Source: Amycolatopsis granulosa (lineage in GTDB: Bacteria > Actinomycetota > Actinomycetes > Mycobacteriales > Pseudonocardiaceae). Taken from it: DNA of 64,000 bases. The notes under the pieces were generated by a model. It worked only from the letters and a program-made list of their open reading frames with translations, did not search any database and was not told the origin of the DNA. Every line of letters begins with the position of its first letter. The first letter of the stretch is position 1. The position numbers were made by a program, and so were the translations under genes. Where the stretch lies: contig NZ_JAANOV010000001.1 of NCBI RefSeq assembly GCF_011758745.1, positions 124,001 to 188,000 of the forward strand, written 5' to 3'. Shown here piece by piece: positions 54,572-62,528 of the stretch.

Positions 54572-56641
54572 TCAGTCCTCGATGCGGACGATGCGGGCGT
54601 CGAGCGCGGTGACCCGGCCCGGCGCGGCCAGCAGGGGGTTGATCTCCAGCTCGGCGATCTCGGGGTGGGCGGCGGCGAGCGAGCTGATCGTGGCCACCAC
54701 GTCCGCGGCCCCGCGCAGGTCGACGGCCGGGCGGCCGCGGACCCCGGTCAGCAGCGCCGAGGCGCGCAGGCCACGCAGGAGCCGTTCGGCGCCGGCCCGG
54801 TCCACCGGGGCGAGGGCGAACGCGACGTCGGCGAGCACCTCGGTGAACACTCCGCCGAGGCCGACCATGACGACCGGCCCGAACCGCGGGTCCCGGCGGA
54901 CGCCGGCGATCAGCTCGACGGCGTCGCCGAGGTCGGCCATCGCCTCGACGGAGTAGCCGGGCGGCCGCAGGCGGTTGTGCATGTCCGCCAGTGCCGCGCT
55001 CAGCTCGTCCGGGGTGGACAGTCCCAGTGCGACACCGCCGGAGTCGGACTTGTGCAGCAGTCCTTCGGCCTTGAGCACGACCGGGTAGCCGATCCGGCGG
55101 GCCGCGGCAAGAGCTTCCTCGCCGGTGGTGACCCGTTCCCCGGCCGGGAAGGGCACCCCGGCGGCGGCGAACAGCGCCCGCGACGGCCAGTAGCCGTCGT
55201 CGGTGACCGGTTCGGCCGGTGCGGGCAGCGCGGCCGGCGCGGCGGGTGCGGGGGCGGACGCCAGCAACGCCAGGGCGCGGGCGGCCTGTTCGACGGCCCC
55301 GAACACGGGCACCCCGCGCTCGGCGAGCACCCGGGCGGCCGGGCTGTCCGGGCGCATCGTGTGCACCACCACCGGCTTGCCCTGCCCGCGCACCAGCGCC
55401 GCCATGCGCCGGGCAGTGGCCAGCTCGCCGGCGGCCAGCCGTTCCCCGTATTCGCGGTAGCCGCCGAAGTAGCCGGTCAGGAGGACGGCGTCGGTGTCCG
55501 GTTCGGCGAGGGTCACCTCGAGCACCCGGGCGAACGAGGTGATGTCCTGCTCGCCCGCACCGGCCAGGTCGATCGGGTTGCGCACACCCGCCGACGGCGG
55601 CAGCTCACGGCGCAACGCCTCAGACAGCCGCGCGGAAAACTCGGGTACCGCGAGGCCGGCCGCTTCGGTCACGTCCGCGGCGACGGACGCGTGCCCGCCA
55701 CCGTCGGCCAGGACGGCCACCCGGTGCACCTCCACCGGGCCCTGCTGGCGCAGGGTGGCGGCGAGGTCGGCGAGCTCCCGCGGCGTCGCCACCCGGTAGA
55801 TCCCGGCGGCGCGGCAGGCGGCGTCGATGACGTCGCTGTCGGAGGTCAGCGAGCCGGTGTGGGACGCCGCGCCGCGCACGGACGCGGCGCTGCCGCCGAC
55901 GGTGAGCAGCACGACGGGTTTGCCGGCGGTCCGGGCGTGTACGGCGGCGTCGACGAAGTCGCGGCCGTCGCCGAAGTCCTCGCAGTAGACGGCGATCAGC
56001 TCGGTGCCCTCGTGCCGGGTGCACGAGCGGATCAGGTCCGCCACGCCCACGTCGGCCTGGTTGCCGAGCGAGGCGAAGCGCGCGAACCCGAGTCCGTGCC
56101 CGGTCAGGAACCCGCTCAGTTCCAGTGCCATGTTGCCGCTCTGGGACAGCAGGCTGACCGTGCCGGCCGGCAGCGGGTTGGAGGCCAGCGTGAGCGCGGT
56201 GGTCGAATCCGCCACGCCCAGGCAGTTCGGCCCGAGCAGGACGGCTCCCGCGGCCCGCACCCGCTCGGCGACCCGCTGCTGCACCGCGCGGCCCTCCGCC
56301 CCGAGCTCGGCGAAGCCCGCGGTGATGCCCACGACGGCGCGGGCGCCGGCGGCGAGCGCGTCGTCCACCGCCGCTTCGAACCCGGCCGCCGGGACGGCCA
56401 CCACCACCAGGTCCACCGGTTCGGCGAGCTCGGCCAGTGACCGGGCCGCGGGGCGGCCGACGACCGTGCCGCCGCGGCGGTTGACCAGATGCACCGGGCG
56501 GCGGCCGAGCATGCGCAGCGCCTGCACCGCGATCCAGTTGCCGTACTTCGACTCGTCGTCGCTGGCGCCCACGACCGCCACGGACACCGGGTCGAACAAC
56601 ACGTCCACGTCCCGCCCGGCGCGGGGGAGCACGGCGGTCAT
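54572..56641 (-). CDS. ADP-forming acyl-CoA ligase, fused alpha-beta type
   Basis: 689 residues: CoA-binding Rossmann domain (VAVVGASDDESKYG), succinyl-CoA-ligase-like domain with phosphohistidine H261 in AASHTGSL, then a C-terminal ATP-grasp domain (VVLKAEGLLHKSDSGGVALGL, EINPLL). Activates a carboxylic acid to its CoA thioester with ATP→ADP, reversibly. ATG 56641 overlaps the SDR stop by four bases. Substrate unknown; the fused type is used for acetate, propionate and aromatic or branched acids. Confidence 0.9.
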   Translation of the reverse strand: MTAVLPRAGRDVDVLFDPVSVAVVGASDDESKYGNWIAVQALRMLGRRPVHLVNRRGGTVVGRPAARSLAELAEPVDLVVVAVPAAGFEAAVDDALAAGARAVVGITAGFAELGAEGRAVQQRVAERVRAAGAVLLGPNCLGVADSTTALTLASNPLPAGTVSLLSQSGNMALELSGFLTGHGLGFARFASLGNQADVGVADLIRSCTRHEGTELIAVYCEDFGDGRDFVDAAVHARTAGKPVVLLTVGGSAASVRGAASHTGSLTSDSDVIDAACRAAGIYRVATPRELADLAATLRQQGPVEVHRVAVLADGGGHASVAADVTEAAGLAVPEFSARLSEALRRELPPSAGVRNPIDLAGAGEQDITSFARVLEVTLAEPDTDAVLLTGYFGGYREYGERLAAGELATARRMAALVRGQGKPVVVHTMRPDSPAARVLAERGVPVFGAVEQAARALALLASAPAPAAPAALPAPAEPVTDDGYWPSRALFAAAGVPFPAGERVTTGEEALAAARRIGYPVVLKAEGLLHKSDSGGVALGLSTPDELSAALADMHNRLRPPGYSVEAMADLGDAVELIAGVRRDPRFGPVVMVGLGGVFTEVLADVAFALAPVDRAGAERLLRGLRASALLTGVRGRPAVDLRGAADVVATISSLAAAHPEIAELEINPLLAAPGRVTALDARIVRIED

Positions 56642-57459
56642 CGCACCGGCTCCGGAGCCGGGTGGCCGGCGCCCCAGGCGTCGGCGCCGCCGTCGATCAC
56701 AATGGTGGTCCCGGTGACGTAGCGGCCTCCGGGGGAGGCCAGGAACGCCACCACCTCGGCGACTTCCTCCGGCGTGCCCAGCCGCCCGAGCGGCACCGCC
56801 TGCGCCCACCGCGCCCGGTCCTCGGCGGAGTAGTTCTCGCGCAGGCCCTCGGTCTCGATCGTGCCGGGCGCCACGCACAGCGACCGGATGCCGTACCGGC
56901 TCCACTCCAGGGCCAGCCCCGCGGCGAGGTTCTCCAGCGCGGCACGGGCGGCGGTGGCGTGCACCATGCCCGGGATCCCGCGGCGTGGCGAGAAGGCGAG
57001 GAAGAACACCACGCCGGCGCGCGCGGGGATCATCGCGCGCAGCGCGACCTCACGCGTCACGGCCCAGCTGCCGTCGACCGCGAGCCGGTGCACGGCCCGC
57101 CAGCCCCTGGCGGTGATCTCCTCGGCGGGTGCGGCGAACTGGCCGCCGGCGTTGTTGACCAGCACGTCGATCCGGCCGAACTCCGCCAGCGCCCGGTCCA
57201 CCAGCCGCGTCACCTGCTCCTCGTCGCGGATGTCCGCCGGCACGGTCAGCGCCTGGGCGCCGAGCTCGGCGATCTCCCCGCGCACCTTGTCCAGGTGCTC
57301 GGCGCGCCGCCCGGCCAGCACCACACCGGCCCCGCACCGGGCCAGCGCGAGCGCGGTGGCCCGGCCGATGCCGGTGCCGCCGCCCGTGACCAGGGCGACC
57401 CGCCCCGTCAGCGCATCCGGCCGGAGCACGCCGTCGTGCCCCTGCCCGTCGAGTGTCAT
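56638..57459 (-). CDS. Short-chain dehydrogenase/reductase, 2,4-dienoyl-CoA-reductase-like
   Basis: 273 residues. Rossmann motif VTGGGTGIGRATA and NNAGG are clear. The classical active-site YxxxK is absent: the aligned stretch reads HATAARAALENL, with Ala for Tyr and Arg for Lys, as in the 2,4-dienoyl-CoA reductase/PECR branch that uses other residues. The first gene of the operon, divergent from tetR with an operator-like palindrome upstream. ATG 57459 chosen; GTG 57468 is possible. Confidence 0.86.
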   Translation of the reverse strand: MTLDGQGHDGVLRPDALTGRVALVTGGGTGIGRATALALARCGAGVVLAGRRAEHLDKVRGEIAELGAQALTVPADIRDEEQVTRLVDRALAEFGRIDVLVNNAGGQFAAPAEEITARGWRAVHRLAVDGSWAVTREVALRAMIPARAGVVFFLAFSPRRGIPGMVHATAARAALENLAAGLALEWSRYGIRSLCVAPGTIETEGLRENYSAEDRARWAQAVPLGRLGTPEEVAEVVAFLASPGGRYVTGTTIVIDGGADAWGAGHPAPEPVR

Positions 57460-57486
57460 CGAGCCCACCCTTCTCCTACTGGTCTG

Positions 57487-57500
57487 ACTGATGCGTCAGT
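57487..57500. promoter_or_regulatory. TetR operator-like palindrome before the catabolic operon
   Basis: ACTGATGCGTCAGT differs from the perfect palindrome at 57620–57633 by one base; read on the minus strand both contain AACTGACGC-R-TCAGTC. It sits 28 bases upstream of the SDR start. Confidence 0.7.
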
Positions 57501-57619
57501 TAGCGCCATGGGAAGGGGTGTTGTCAAGAGGTGGTGCGAGGTCTGGTGCTCGAACAACGCTGGTAAGACGCTCGATTTGTCCTGGTCGTGATGGCTTGAC
57601 CGATCCGGTGCTTCCCCCG

Positions 57620-57633
57620 ACTGACGCGTCAGT
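57620..57633. promoter_or_regulatory. TetR operator-like palindrome before tetR
   Basis: ACTGACGCGTCAGT is a perfect 14-bp palindrome 58 bases upstream of the tetR start. With its near-copy at 57487–57500 it marks the divergent promoter region; negative autoregulation and control of the catabolic operon are inferred. Confidence 0.75.
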
Positions 57634-57690
57634 TGAAGAAGTGTGGTTAGATCGGTGCCGGACCGGATCACGGCAGAGGGAGGACCCGGA

Positions 57691-58320
57691 GTGCCCACGG
57701 CGGCCCAGCGCGACACCAGTACCCCGCACGGCGAGCCGGAACGGGACGCCCGCCGCGCGGCGATCCTGGACGCGGCCGCGCGGCTGATCGCCGAGCGCGG
57801 CTACCACGCCGTGCGGGTCGCCGACATCGCCCGCGAGGTGGGGACCAGCACGGGCGCGGTCCACTACTACTTCCCGGGCAAGAACGACGTGCTCACCGCG
57901 GCGCTGCGCAGCGCGGTGGATCGGGCCTTCGAACGCCAGAGCGCCGAGCTGCGCCGGCTCGACGACGCGCACGGCCGCCTGCTCCGGCTGATCGAGATGC
58001 AGCTGCCGAAGGTCGGCGTGGTCCGCGACGAGTGGTCGGTGTGGATGCAGTTCTGGGCGGAGGCCACGATCAACCCGGAGCTGCGCCCGGTGCACAACGC
58101 CTTCTACGCCCGCTGGCACGACACGATCGCCCGGATCGTCCGGCGCGGTCAGCGGCAGGGCACCTTCTCCACCGGTGTCGACCCGGACGAGGTCGCCGTC
58201 CGGCTCAGCGCCCTCACCGATGGCCTGGCGATCCAGGTGCTGACCGGGACGCCGGGCATCACGGTGACCGTGATGCGTGAGGTCCTGGTGGACTTCGTGC
58301 GGCGCGAACTGCTGGGGTGA
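57691..58320 (+). CDS. TetR-family repressor (BetI-like)
   Basis: 209 residues. Helix-turn-helix ILDAAARLIAERGYHAVRVADIAREVGTSTGAVHYYFPGKNDV, and a C-terminal domain of the BetI/TetR_C_6 type (WSVWMQFWAEATINPELR). GTG 57691 has GGGAGG about eight bases upstream. Likely controls the divergent SDR–ligase–dehydrogenase–hydratase–permease operon through the shared palindromes, probably relieved by an acyl-CoA or the imported acid. Confidence 0.92.
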   Translation: MPTAAQRDTSTPHGEPERDARRAAILDAAARLIAERGYHAVRVADIAREVGTSTGAVHYYFPGKNDVLTAALRSAVDRAFERQSAELRRLDDAHGRLLRLIEMQLPKVGVVRDEWSVWMQFWAEATINPELRPVHNAFYARWHDTIARIVRRGQRQGTFSTGVDPDEVAVRLSALTDGLAIQVLTGTPGITVTVMREVLVDFVRRELLG

Positions 58321-58447
58321 CGCCCAGCGCAGTTCGCCGATGAGGTCGCCGAGGTCCCGGTTGCGCGGGTCCCGGCCGGCTTCCGTGCGCGGGATCGCGA
58401 CCGGAGCCCGGCTGACCGGCCTTCGCGCCGGTGAGAGGATTGGTCCC

Positions 58448-59428
58448 GTGACGGCGAGTACCAGTGACATCGAGAAGGCGGCCGGGCTGCTGCGTGCCGG
58501 GCGCCTGGTGGCCATCCCCACCGAGACGGTCTACGGCCTGGCGGCCAACGCCGAGGACCCCGCCGCCGTCGCGCGCGTCTTCCAGGCCAAGGGCCGCCCG
58601 CCCTCGCACCCGCTGATCGTCCACCTCGGCGGCGCGGAACAGCTGGACGACTGGGTCAAGGACGTGCCCGCCACGGCACGTCTGCTGGCCGAGCGCTTCT
58701 GGCCGGGGCCGCTGACGATGGTCCTGCAGCGCGCTCCCCGGGTGCCGCTGGAGGCGACGGGCGGCCTGGAGACCGTGGCCGTGCGCGTACCGGGCCATCC
58801 CGTCGCGCTCGCGCTGCTGTCGGCCTTCGGCGGGGGTGTCGTCGCCCCCTCCGCCAACCGCTTCGGCTCCGTCAGCCCGACCACCGCCGAGCACGTCCGG
58901 GCCGAGCTCGGCGACGCCGTCGACTTCGTGCTGGACGGCGGTCCCTGCCAGGTCGGCGTCGAGTCGACCATCGTCGACGTCACCGGCGTCACCGGTGGCA
59001 CCCCGAGCGTGCTGCGGCCCGGCGGGGTGACGCGCGAGGATCTCGAACAGGTGCTGGGGCGCCCGCTCGCCGTCCCGTCGGCGAGCCACATCCGGGTGCC
59101 GGGCCAGCACCCCTCGCACTACGCGCCGCGGGCACGGGTCGTGCTCGTCGAACCCGGCGAGGTCGTCGCGGAAGCGGAGCTCGCGCAGGAACAGGGGCAC
59201 CGGGTCGGTGTGCTGCTGCCCGCCGCCGGCGGCCCGGTGCGGGCGCACGCGGTGGTGGCGGTGCCCGGATCGATGGCCGCCTACGCGCGCATGCTCTACG
59301 GATTCCTGCGCGAACTCGACCAGCGGGGGTGCGACGTCATCGTCGCGTCCGTGCCGCCGGAGCAGGGTCTCGGGCTCGCCATCGCCAACCGGCTCCGTCG
59401 CGCCGCCGGGCCCCGCTCCGCGCAATGA
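58448..59428 (+). CDS. Threonylcarbamoyl-AMP synthase (Sua5 type)
   Basis: 326 residues: YrdC domain (LVAIPTETVYGLAANA, K-x-R-P-P-S-HPL in KGRPPSHPLIVHL, APSANRFGSVSPTTAEHV) plus the C-terminal Sua5 domain (PGQHPSHYAPRA). Makes the threonylcarbamoyl adenylate used for t6A37 in ANN-decoding tRNAs. It is a Sua5-length protein, so a second, short YrdC-type gene may exist elsewhere, as usual in actinobacteria. GTG 58448; GAGGAT ends seven bases upstream. The 127-base gap before it shows nothing else. Confidence 0.93.
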   Translation: MTASTSDIEKAAGLLRAGRLVAIPTETVYGLAANAEDPAAVARVFQAKGRPPSHPLIVHLGGAEQLDDWVKDVPATARLLAERFWPGPLTMVLQRAPRVPLEATGGLETVAVRVPGHPVALALLSAFGGGVVAPSANRFGSVSPTTAEHVRAELGDAVDFVLDGGPCQVGVESTIVDVTGVTGGTPSVLRPGGVTREDLEQVLGRPLAVPSASHIRVPGQHPSHYAPRARVVLVEPGEVVAEAELAQEQGHRVGVLLPAAGGPVRAHAVVAVPGSMAAYARMLYGFLRELDQRGCDVIVASVPPEQGLGLAIANRLRRAAGPRSAQ

Positions 59429-59458
59429 CCGGCACGCTCCGGCCGTCCTGAAGCAGCC

Positions 59459-59745
59459 GTGGCGCGTCCGGGCCGCCGCACGGAGCTGTTCGTGTCCGCG
59501 GCATCGGCCTGGGAAATCGCGACGAAACAGCGGCTGGGCGCGCTGCCCAGGCCGAGGTGCAGGTAGGTGCCTATCGGCAGCACCTCGAGCAGTTGGGGGT
59601 GGAAAGCCTCTCCGTGACGGACGAGCACGCTCTCCTCGCCGGGTCCATCGAACCGGGGCACCGGGATCCGTTCGACCGGATGATCGCCGCGCAGTGCATG
59701 GAGCCGGCCAGCGTGCTGCGAGCGACGCTTGTGCCCGTTGTGAAC
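59459..59745 (+). pseudogene. Decayed VapC-type PIN-domain toxin gene
   Basis: Frame 2 from 59459 encodes RTELFVSAASAWEIATKQRLGALP, the conserved middle of PIN toxins, and stops at TAG 59564. A different frame from about 59548 continues with YRQHLEQLGVESLSVTDEHALLAG and HRDPFDRMIAAQ, the C-terminal PIN part. So there is a net one-base-loss frameshift near 59540–59557, and the N-terminal ~40 residues with the first catalytic Asp (LLLDTH) are missing. No antitoxin gene is next to it. Non-functional remnant. Confidence 0.75.
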
Positions 59746-59757
59746 AGGTTGTATACA
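59729..59757 (+). promoter_or_regulatory. GntR promoter with palindromic operator
   Basis: -35 TTGTGC (59729–59734), a 17-base spacer and -10 TATACA (59752–59757), ending six bases before the gntR ATG, so the transcript is probably leaderless. TGTATACA (59750–59757) is a perfect palindrome over the -10 box, fitting autorepression by a GntR/FadR-type dimer. Confidence 0.7.
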
Positions 59758-59763
59758 TCTTGT

Positions 59764-60420
59764 ATGACGAGCTTACGAGAAGGTGGGCGGCGGCGCTCGG
59801 CCCAGGACGCCACGTACCGCTTCCTGAAGCAGCGCATCGCGGAGCTCCCGAGGGACGGGGGCACGTTCCTGACCGAGTCCGAGGTCGCGCAGGAGGCGGG
59901 CACCTCGCGGACACCGGTGCGGGAAGCGTTGCTCCGCCTGGAGGCGGAGGGTTTCCTGGAGATCGTGCCGAAGAAGGGCGCGTTCGTGCCGCCCATCTCC
60001 GACGCGGAGGTCCGCGCCGTGATGGAGGCACGCGAGCTCGTCGAACACTGGTGCCTGTGCCGCGTCGTGCCGGCGGGCGAGGACTTCCTCGGTGAGCTGG
60101 ACCGGCTGGTCGGGCGGCAGCGCGAGCTGATCGACGACCCGGTCGGCTTCATCGACTGCGACCGGGCCTTCCACCGCGCCATCGTGCGCAGGGCCGGCAA
60201 CCCGGTGCTCGCGGAGTTCTACGAGGGCCTGCGCGACCGGCAGGTGCGGATGGGCCTGCGTGCCGTGCGCACCGGGAATGACCGGGCGGCGCGGGTGCTC
60301 GCCGAGCACACCGCGATCGTCGACACCCTACGGTCCGGTGACCCGGCGAAGGCCGGCGAGGCGCTGTCGGCGCACCTGGCGAGCACGATGGCCGCGCTGC
60401 GGCTGGAGGAGCAGTCATGA
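59764..60420 (+). CDS. GntR/FadR-family (FCD) transcriptional regulator
   Basis: 218 residues. Winged helix-turn-helix (FLTESEVAQEAGTSRTPVREALLRLEAEGFLEIVPKKGAFV) and a helical FCD ligand domain with metal-type histidines (DRAFHRAIVRRAGNPVL; EHTAIVDTL). ATG 59764 is chosen for its promoter; upstream in-frame sequence is the vapC relic. Its stop overlaps the nitrilase ATG by four bases, so it probably controls that enzyme. Confidence 0.92.
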   Translation: MTSLREGGRRRSAQDATYRFLKQRIAELPRDGGTFLTESEVAQEAGTSRTPVREALLRLEAEGFLEIVPKKGAFVPPISDAEVRAVMEARELVEHWCLCRVVPAGEDFLGELDRLVGRQRELIDDPVGFIDCDRAFHRAIVRRAGNPVLAEFYEGLRDRQVRMGLRAVRTGNDRAARVLAEHTAIVDTLRSGDPAKAGEALSAHLASTMAALRLEEQS

Positions 60421-61211
60421 GAATCGCGATGGTCCAGCTGGCCAGCCCGCCCGAGGAGTCGCCGGAGGACCGGCGCGTGCGCGCGGGTTCGCTGGTCGCC
60501 CAGGCGCGTGGTGCCGACCTGGTGGTGCTGCCCGAGCTCTGGGCGGCCGGCTACTTCGCCTTCGACCGTTATCCCGAGCGCGCCGAGCCGCTGGAGGGCC
60601 CCACCGTGGCGGTGGCCCGCGAGTGGGCGCGTGCGCTGGGCGCCTTCGTGCACCTCGGCAGCATCATCGAACGCGACCAGCACGGCCGCCTCGCCAACAC
60701 GGCCGTCCTGCTCGCCCCGGACGGCACCATCGCGCACACCTACCGCAAGATCCACGTCTTCGGCTACGCCTCCCGGGAGGCCGAGCTGCTCACCCCCGGG
60801 GACCGGCTCGAGATCGCCGAGACACCGTTCGGCAGGTTCGGTGCCACCACCTGCTATGACCTGCGCTTCCCCGAACTGTGGCGCGGACTCGTCGACCGGG
60901 GTGCGCAGACCGTGGTCGTGCCCGCCGCGTGGCCGGCCGCCCGGCGGGAGCACTGGCGCCTGTTCACCACGTGCCGCGCGGTGGAGGAACAGGTGCTGGT
61001 GGTGGCCGTCAACGCCGCGGGCCGCCAGGACGGCGGGGTGGAACTCGGCGGCCACAGCCGCGTGGTGGACCCGTGGGGCAAGGTGCTGGCCGAGGCGGGC
61101 GCGGACGAAGAGGTGCTGTGCTGCGACGTCGACCCCGCGGTGGTGGACAGGGTGCGCGCGGAATTCCCGGTGCTCGCCGACCGCCGCTGGCCGCTGGCCG
61201 GGGTGCGGTGA
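60417..61211 (+). CDS. Carbon-nitrogen hydrolase (nitrilase superfamily)
   Basis: 264 residues. Complete triad E40 (LPELW), K111 (YRKIHVFG) and C146 (TTCYDLRFPE). The family hydrolyses amides, nitriles or N-carbamoyl groups; omega-amidase or N-carbamoyl-amino-acid hydrolase-type activity is plausible but not decided by sequence. ATGA overlap with the GntR gene. A very long hairpin terminates it. Confidence 0.9.
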   Translation: MRIAMVQLASPPEESPEDRRVRAGSLVAQARGADLVVLPELWAAGYFAFDRYPERAEPLEGPTVAVAREWARALGAFVHLGSIIERDQHGRLANTAVLLAPDGTIAHTYRKIHVFGYASREAELLTPGDRLEIAETPFGRFGATTCYDLRFPELWRGLVDRGAQTVVVPAAWPAARREHWRLFTTCRAVEEQVLVVAVNAAGRQDGGVELGGHSRVVDPWGKVLAEAGADEEVLCCDVDPAVVDRVRAEFPVLADRRWPLAGVR

Positions 61212-61224
61212 CCGGGCCGTCGTG

Positions 61225-61265
61225 ACCGGTACGCCCGGGGCCGGTACCGCCCCGGGCGTACCGGT
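61225..61265. terminator. Strong bidirectional hairpin terminator
   Basis: A perfect 17-bp stem (61225–61241 with 61249–61265, beginning ACCGGTACGCCCGGGGC) around a seven-base loop, between the convergent nitrilase and CitE-like genes. Confidence 0.8.
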
Positions 61266-61271
61266 GCCGCC

Positions 61272-62528
61272 TCACCGCGGCCGGGGGTGGGCCAGGACGG
61301 TGAGGCGGTCCAGGTCCAGGCCGGTCCGCTCGGTGACCTCCGCGGCGCTCACCCCGCCGCAGTCCACGCCGCGCAGGACGAAGCGTGCCAGTGCGGCGGC
61401 GGTGGCGGGTTCGTCCAGGTAGGCCGAGTCACCGCCGCCGGTGTAGGCGTGCAGGCGGGTCAGCGCGTCCGGCAGTCCCTGCCGGTAGAACGCGTACGTG
61501 GCGAGGTAGCGCGTCGGCAGTTGCGCGGGGTGCAGGTCCCAGCCCTGGTAGAAGCCGCGCTCCAGGGAACGGCGGACGAGCCGGGTGTGCAGCCGCCAGG
61601 CCGCCTGCACCTGGGACGGGCCGCCGGCGGGCAGCACGTTCGTGGAACCGTCGGACAGGTGGACGCCGGTGCCGGCGGCGGCCACCTGCATGACCGCCTT
61701 CGCGTGGTCCGCGGCGGGGTGTTCCATGCTCTGGTAGGCGGCCGCGATCCCGCAGGACGCGGAGTAGTCGTAGGTGCCGTAGTGCAGGCCCGTGCACCGG
61801 CCGTCCGCCGCGTGCAGCATCCGCGCGATCGGCACCGAGCCGTCCGCGCCGACGATGCACTGCGGGGTCTCGACCTGGATCTCGAACCGAAGGCTCCGCG
61901 CCGCCAGGCCGAGCGCGGCTTCCAGCCGCTCGCACACCAGCACCATCGCCTCGACCTGCTCGGCCGACGTCACCTTCGGCAGCGTGACGACGAATCCTTC
62001 ACCGAGGCCGCCGGCCTCGTGCAGCGCCTCGACGAACCGGACCAGTGTCCGCAGCCCGCGCCGGCGGGTGGGTGCCTCGAAGCTTTTGAACCGGATGCCG
62101 TGGAACGGGGGCGCGGTTCCGGCACGGACCGACTCCGCCAGCACCTGCGCCGCCGCGACCACGGCGGCGTCTTCCGCGTCCTCGCCCGCGGTGAACCCGT
62201 CCTCGAAGTCGATCCGCAGGTCCTCGACCGGCTCCCGGGACAGTTTCTCCCGCACCCACGGGTACACCTCGCTCACCGCGTCCGCGGCGACACCGGTGAT
62301 CCCGGCGAACTCCTCCGCGGTGGGGGCGTGCCGGTCGAGGGCCGCCAGCGCCTGCTCGCCCCAGTCGCGCACGGTGCCGGCGGTGTACCGGTCGCCCGGC
62401 ACGTAGACGGTGTGCACCGGCTGCCGCACGTCCCGGTCGCCCGGGTACCGGCGGGCGAGCGCGGAGTCCGCACCGGAAAGCCGCGCGTCGAGTTCGGCGG
62501 CGAACGCGTTCAGTTCGTGGTCCCTCAT
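61272..62528 (-). CDS. CitE-like/DUF6986 aldolase-lyase family protein
   Basis: 418 residues. HpcH/CitE-type barrel features: metal-binding D107, E109 and D110 in LRIDFEDGF, RFKSFEAPT and FEIQVETPQCIVG. Members cleave or form C–C bonds next to an acyl-CoA or 2-oxoacid. The exact reaction is unknown. Start ATG 62528 overlaps the malic enzyme stop by four bases, so the two are one operon; a role in making malate or pyruvate from a C2+C3/C2+C2 acid pair is plausible. Confidence 0.82.
   Translation of the reverse strand: MRDHELNAFAAELDARLSGADSALARRYPGDRDVRQPVHTVYVPGDRYTAGTVRDWGEQALAALDRHAPTAEEFAGITGVAADAVSEVYPWVREKLSREPVEDLRIDFEDGFTAGEDAEDAAVVAAAQVLAESVRAGTAPPFHGIRFKSFEAPTRRRGLRTLVRFVEALHEAGGLGEGFVVTLPKVTSAEQVEAMVLVCERLEAALGLAARSLRFEIQVETPQCIVGADGSVPIARMLHAADGRCTGLHYGTYDYSASCGIAAAYQSMEHPAADHAKAVMQVAAAGTGVHLSDGSTNVLPAGGPSQVQAAWRLHTRLVRRSLERGFYQGWDLHPAQLPTRYLATYAFYRQGLPDALTRLHAYTGGGDSAYLDEPATAAALARFVLRGVDCGGVSAAEVTERTGLDLDRLTVLAHPRPR

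Noticed and set aside
58321-58447. Minus-strand gene fragment between tetR and sua5
   Set aside because: A frame runs through but is an extension of the tetR shadow; no motif, start or ribosome site supports it.
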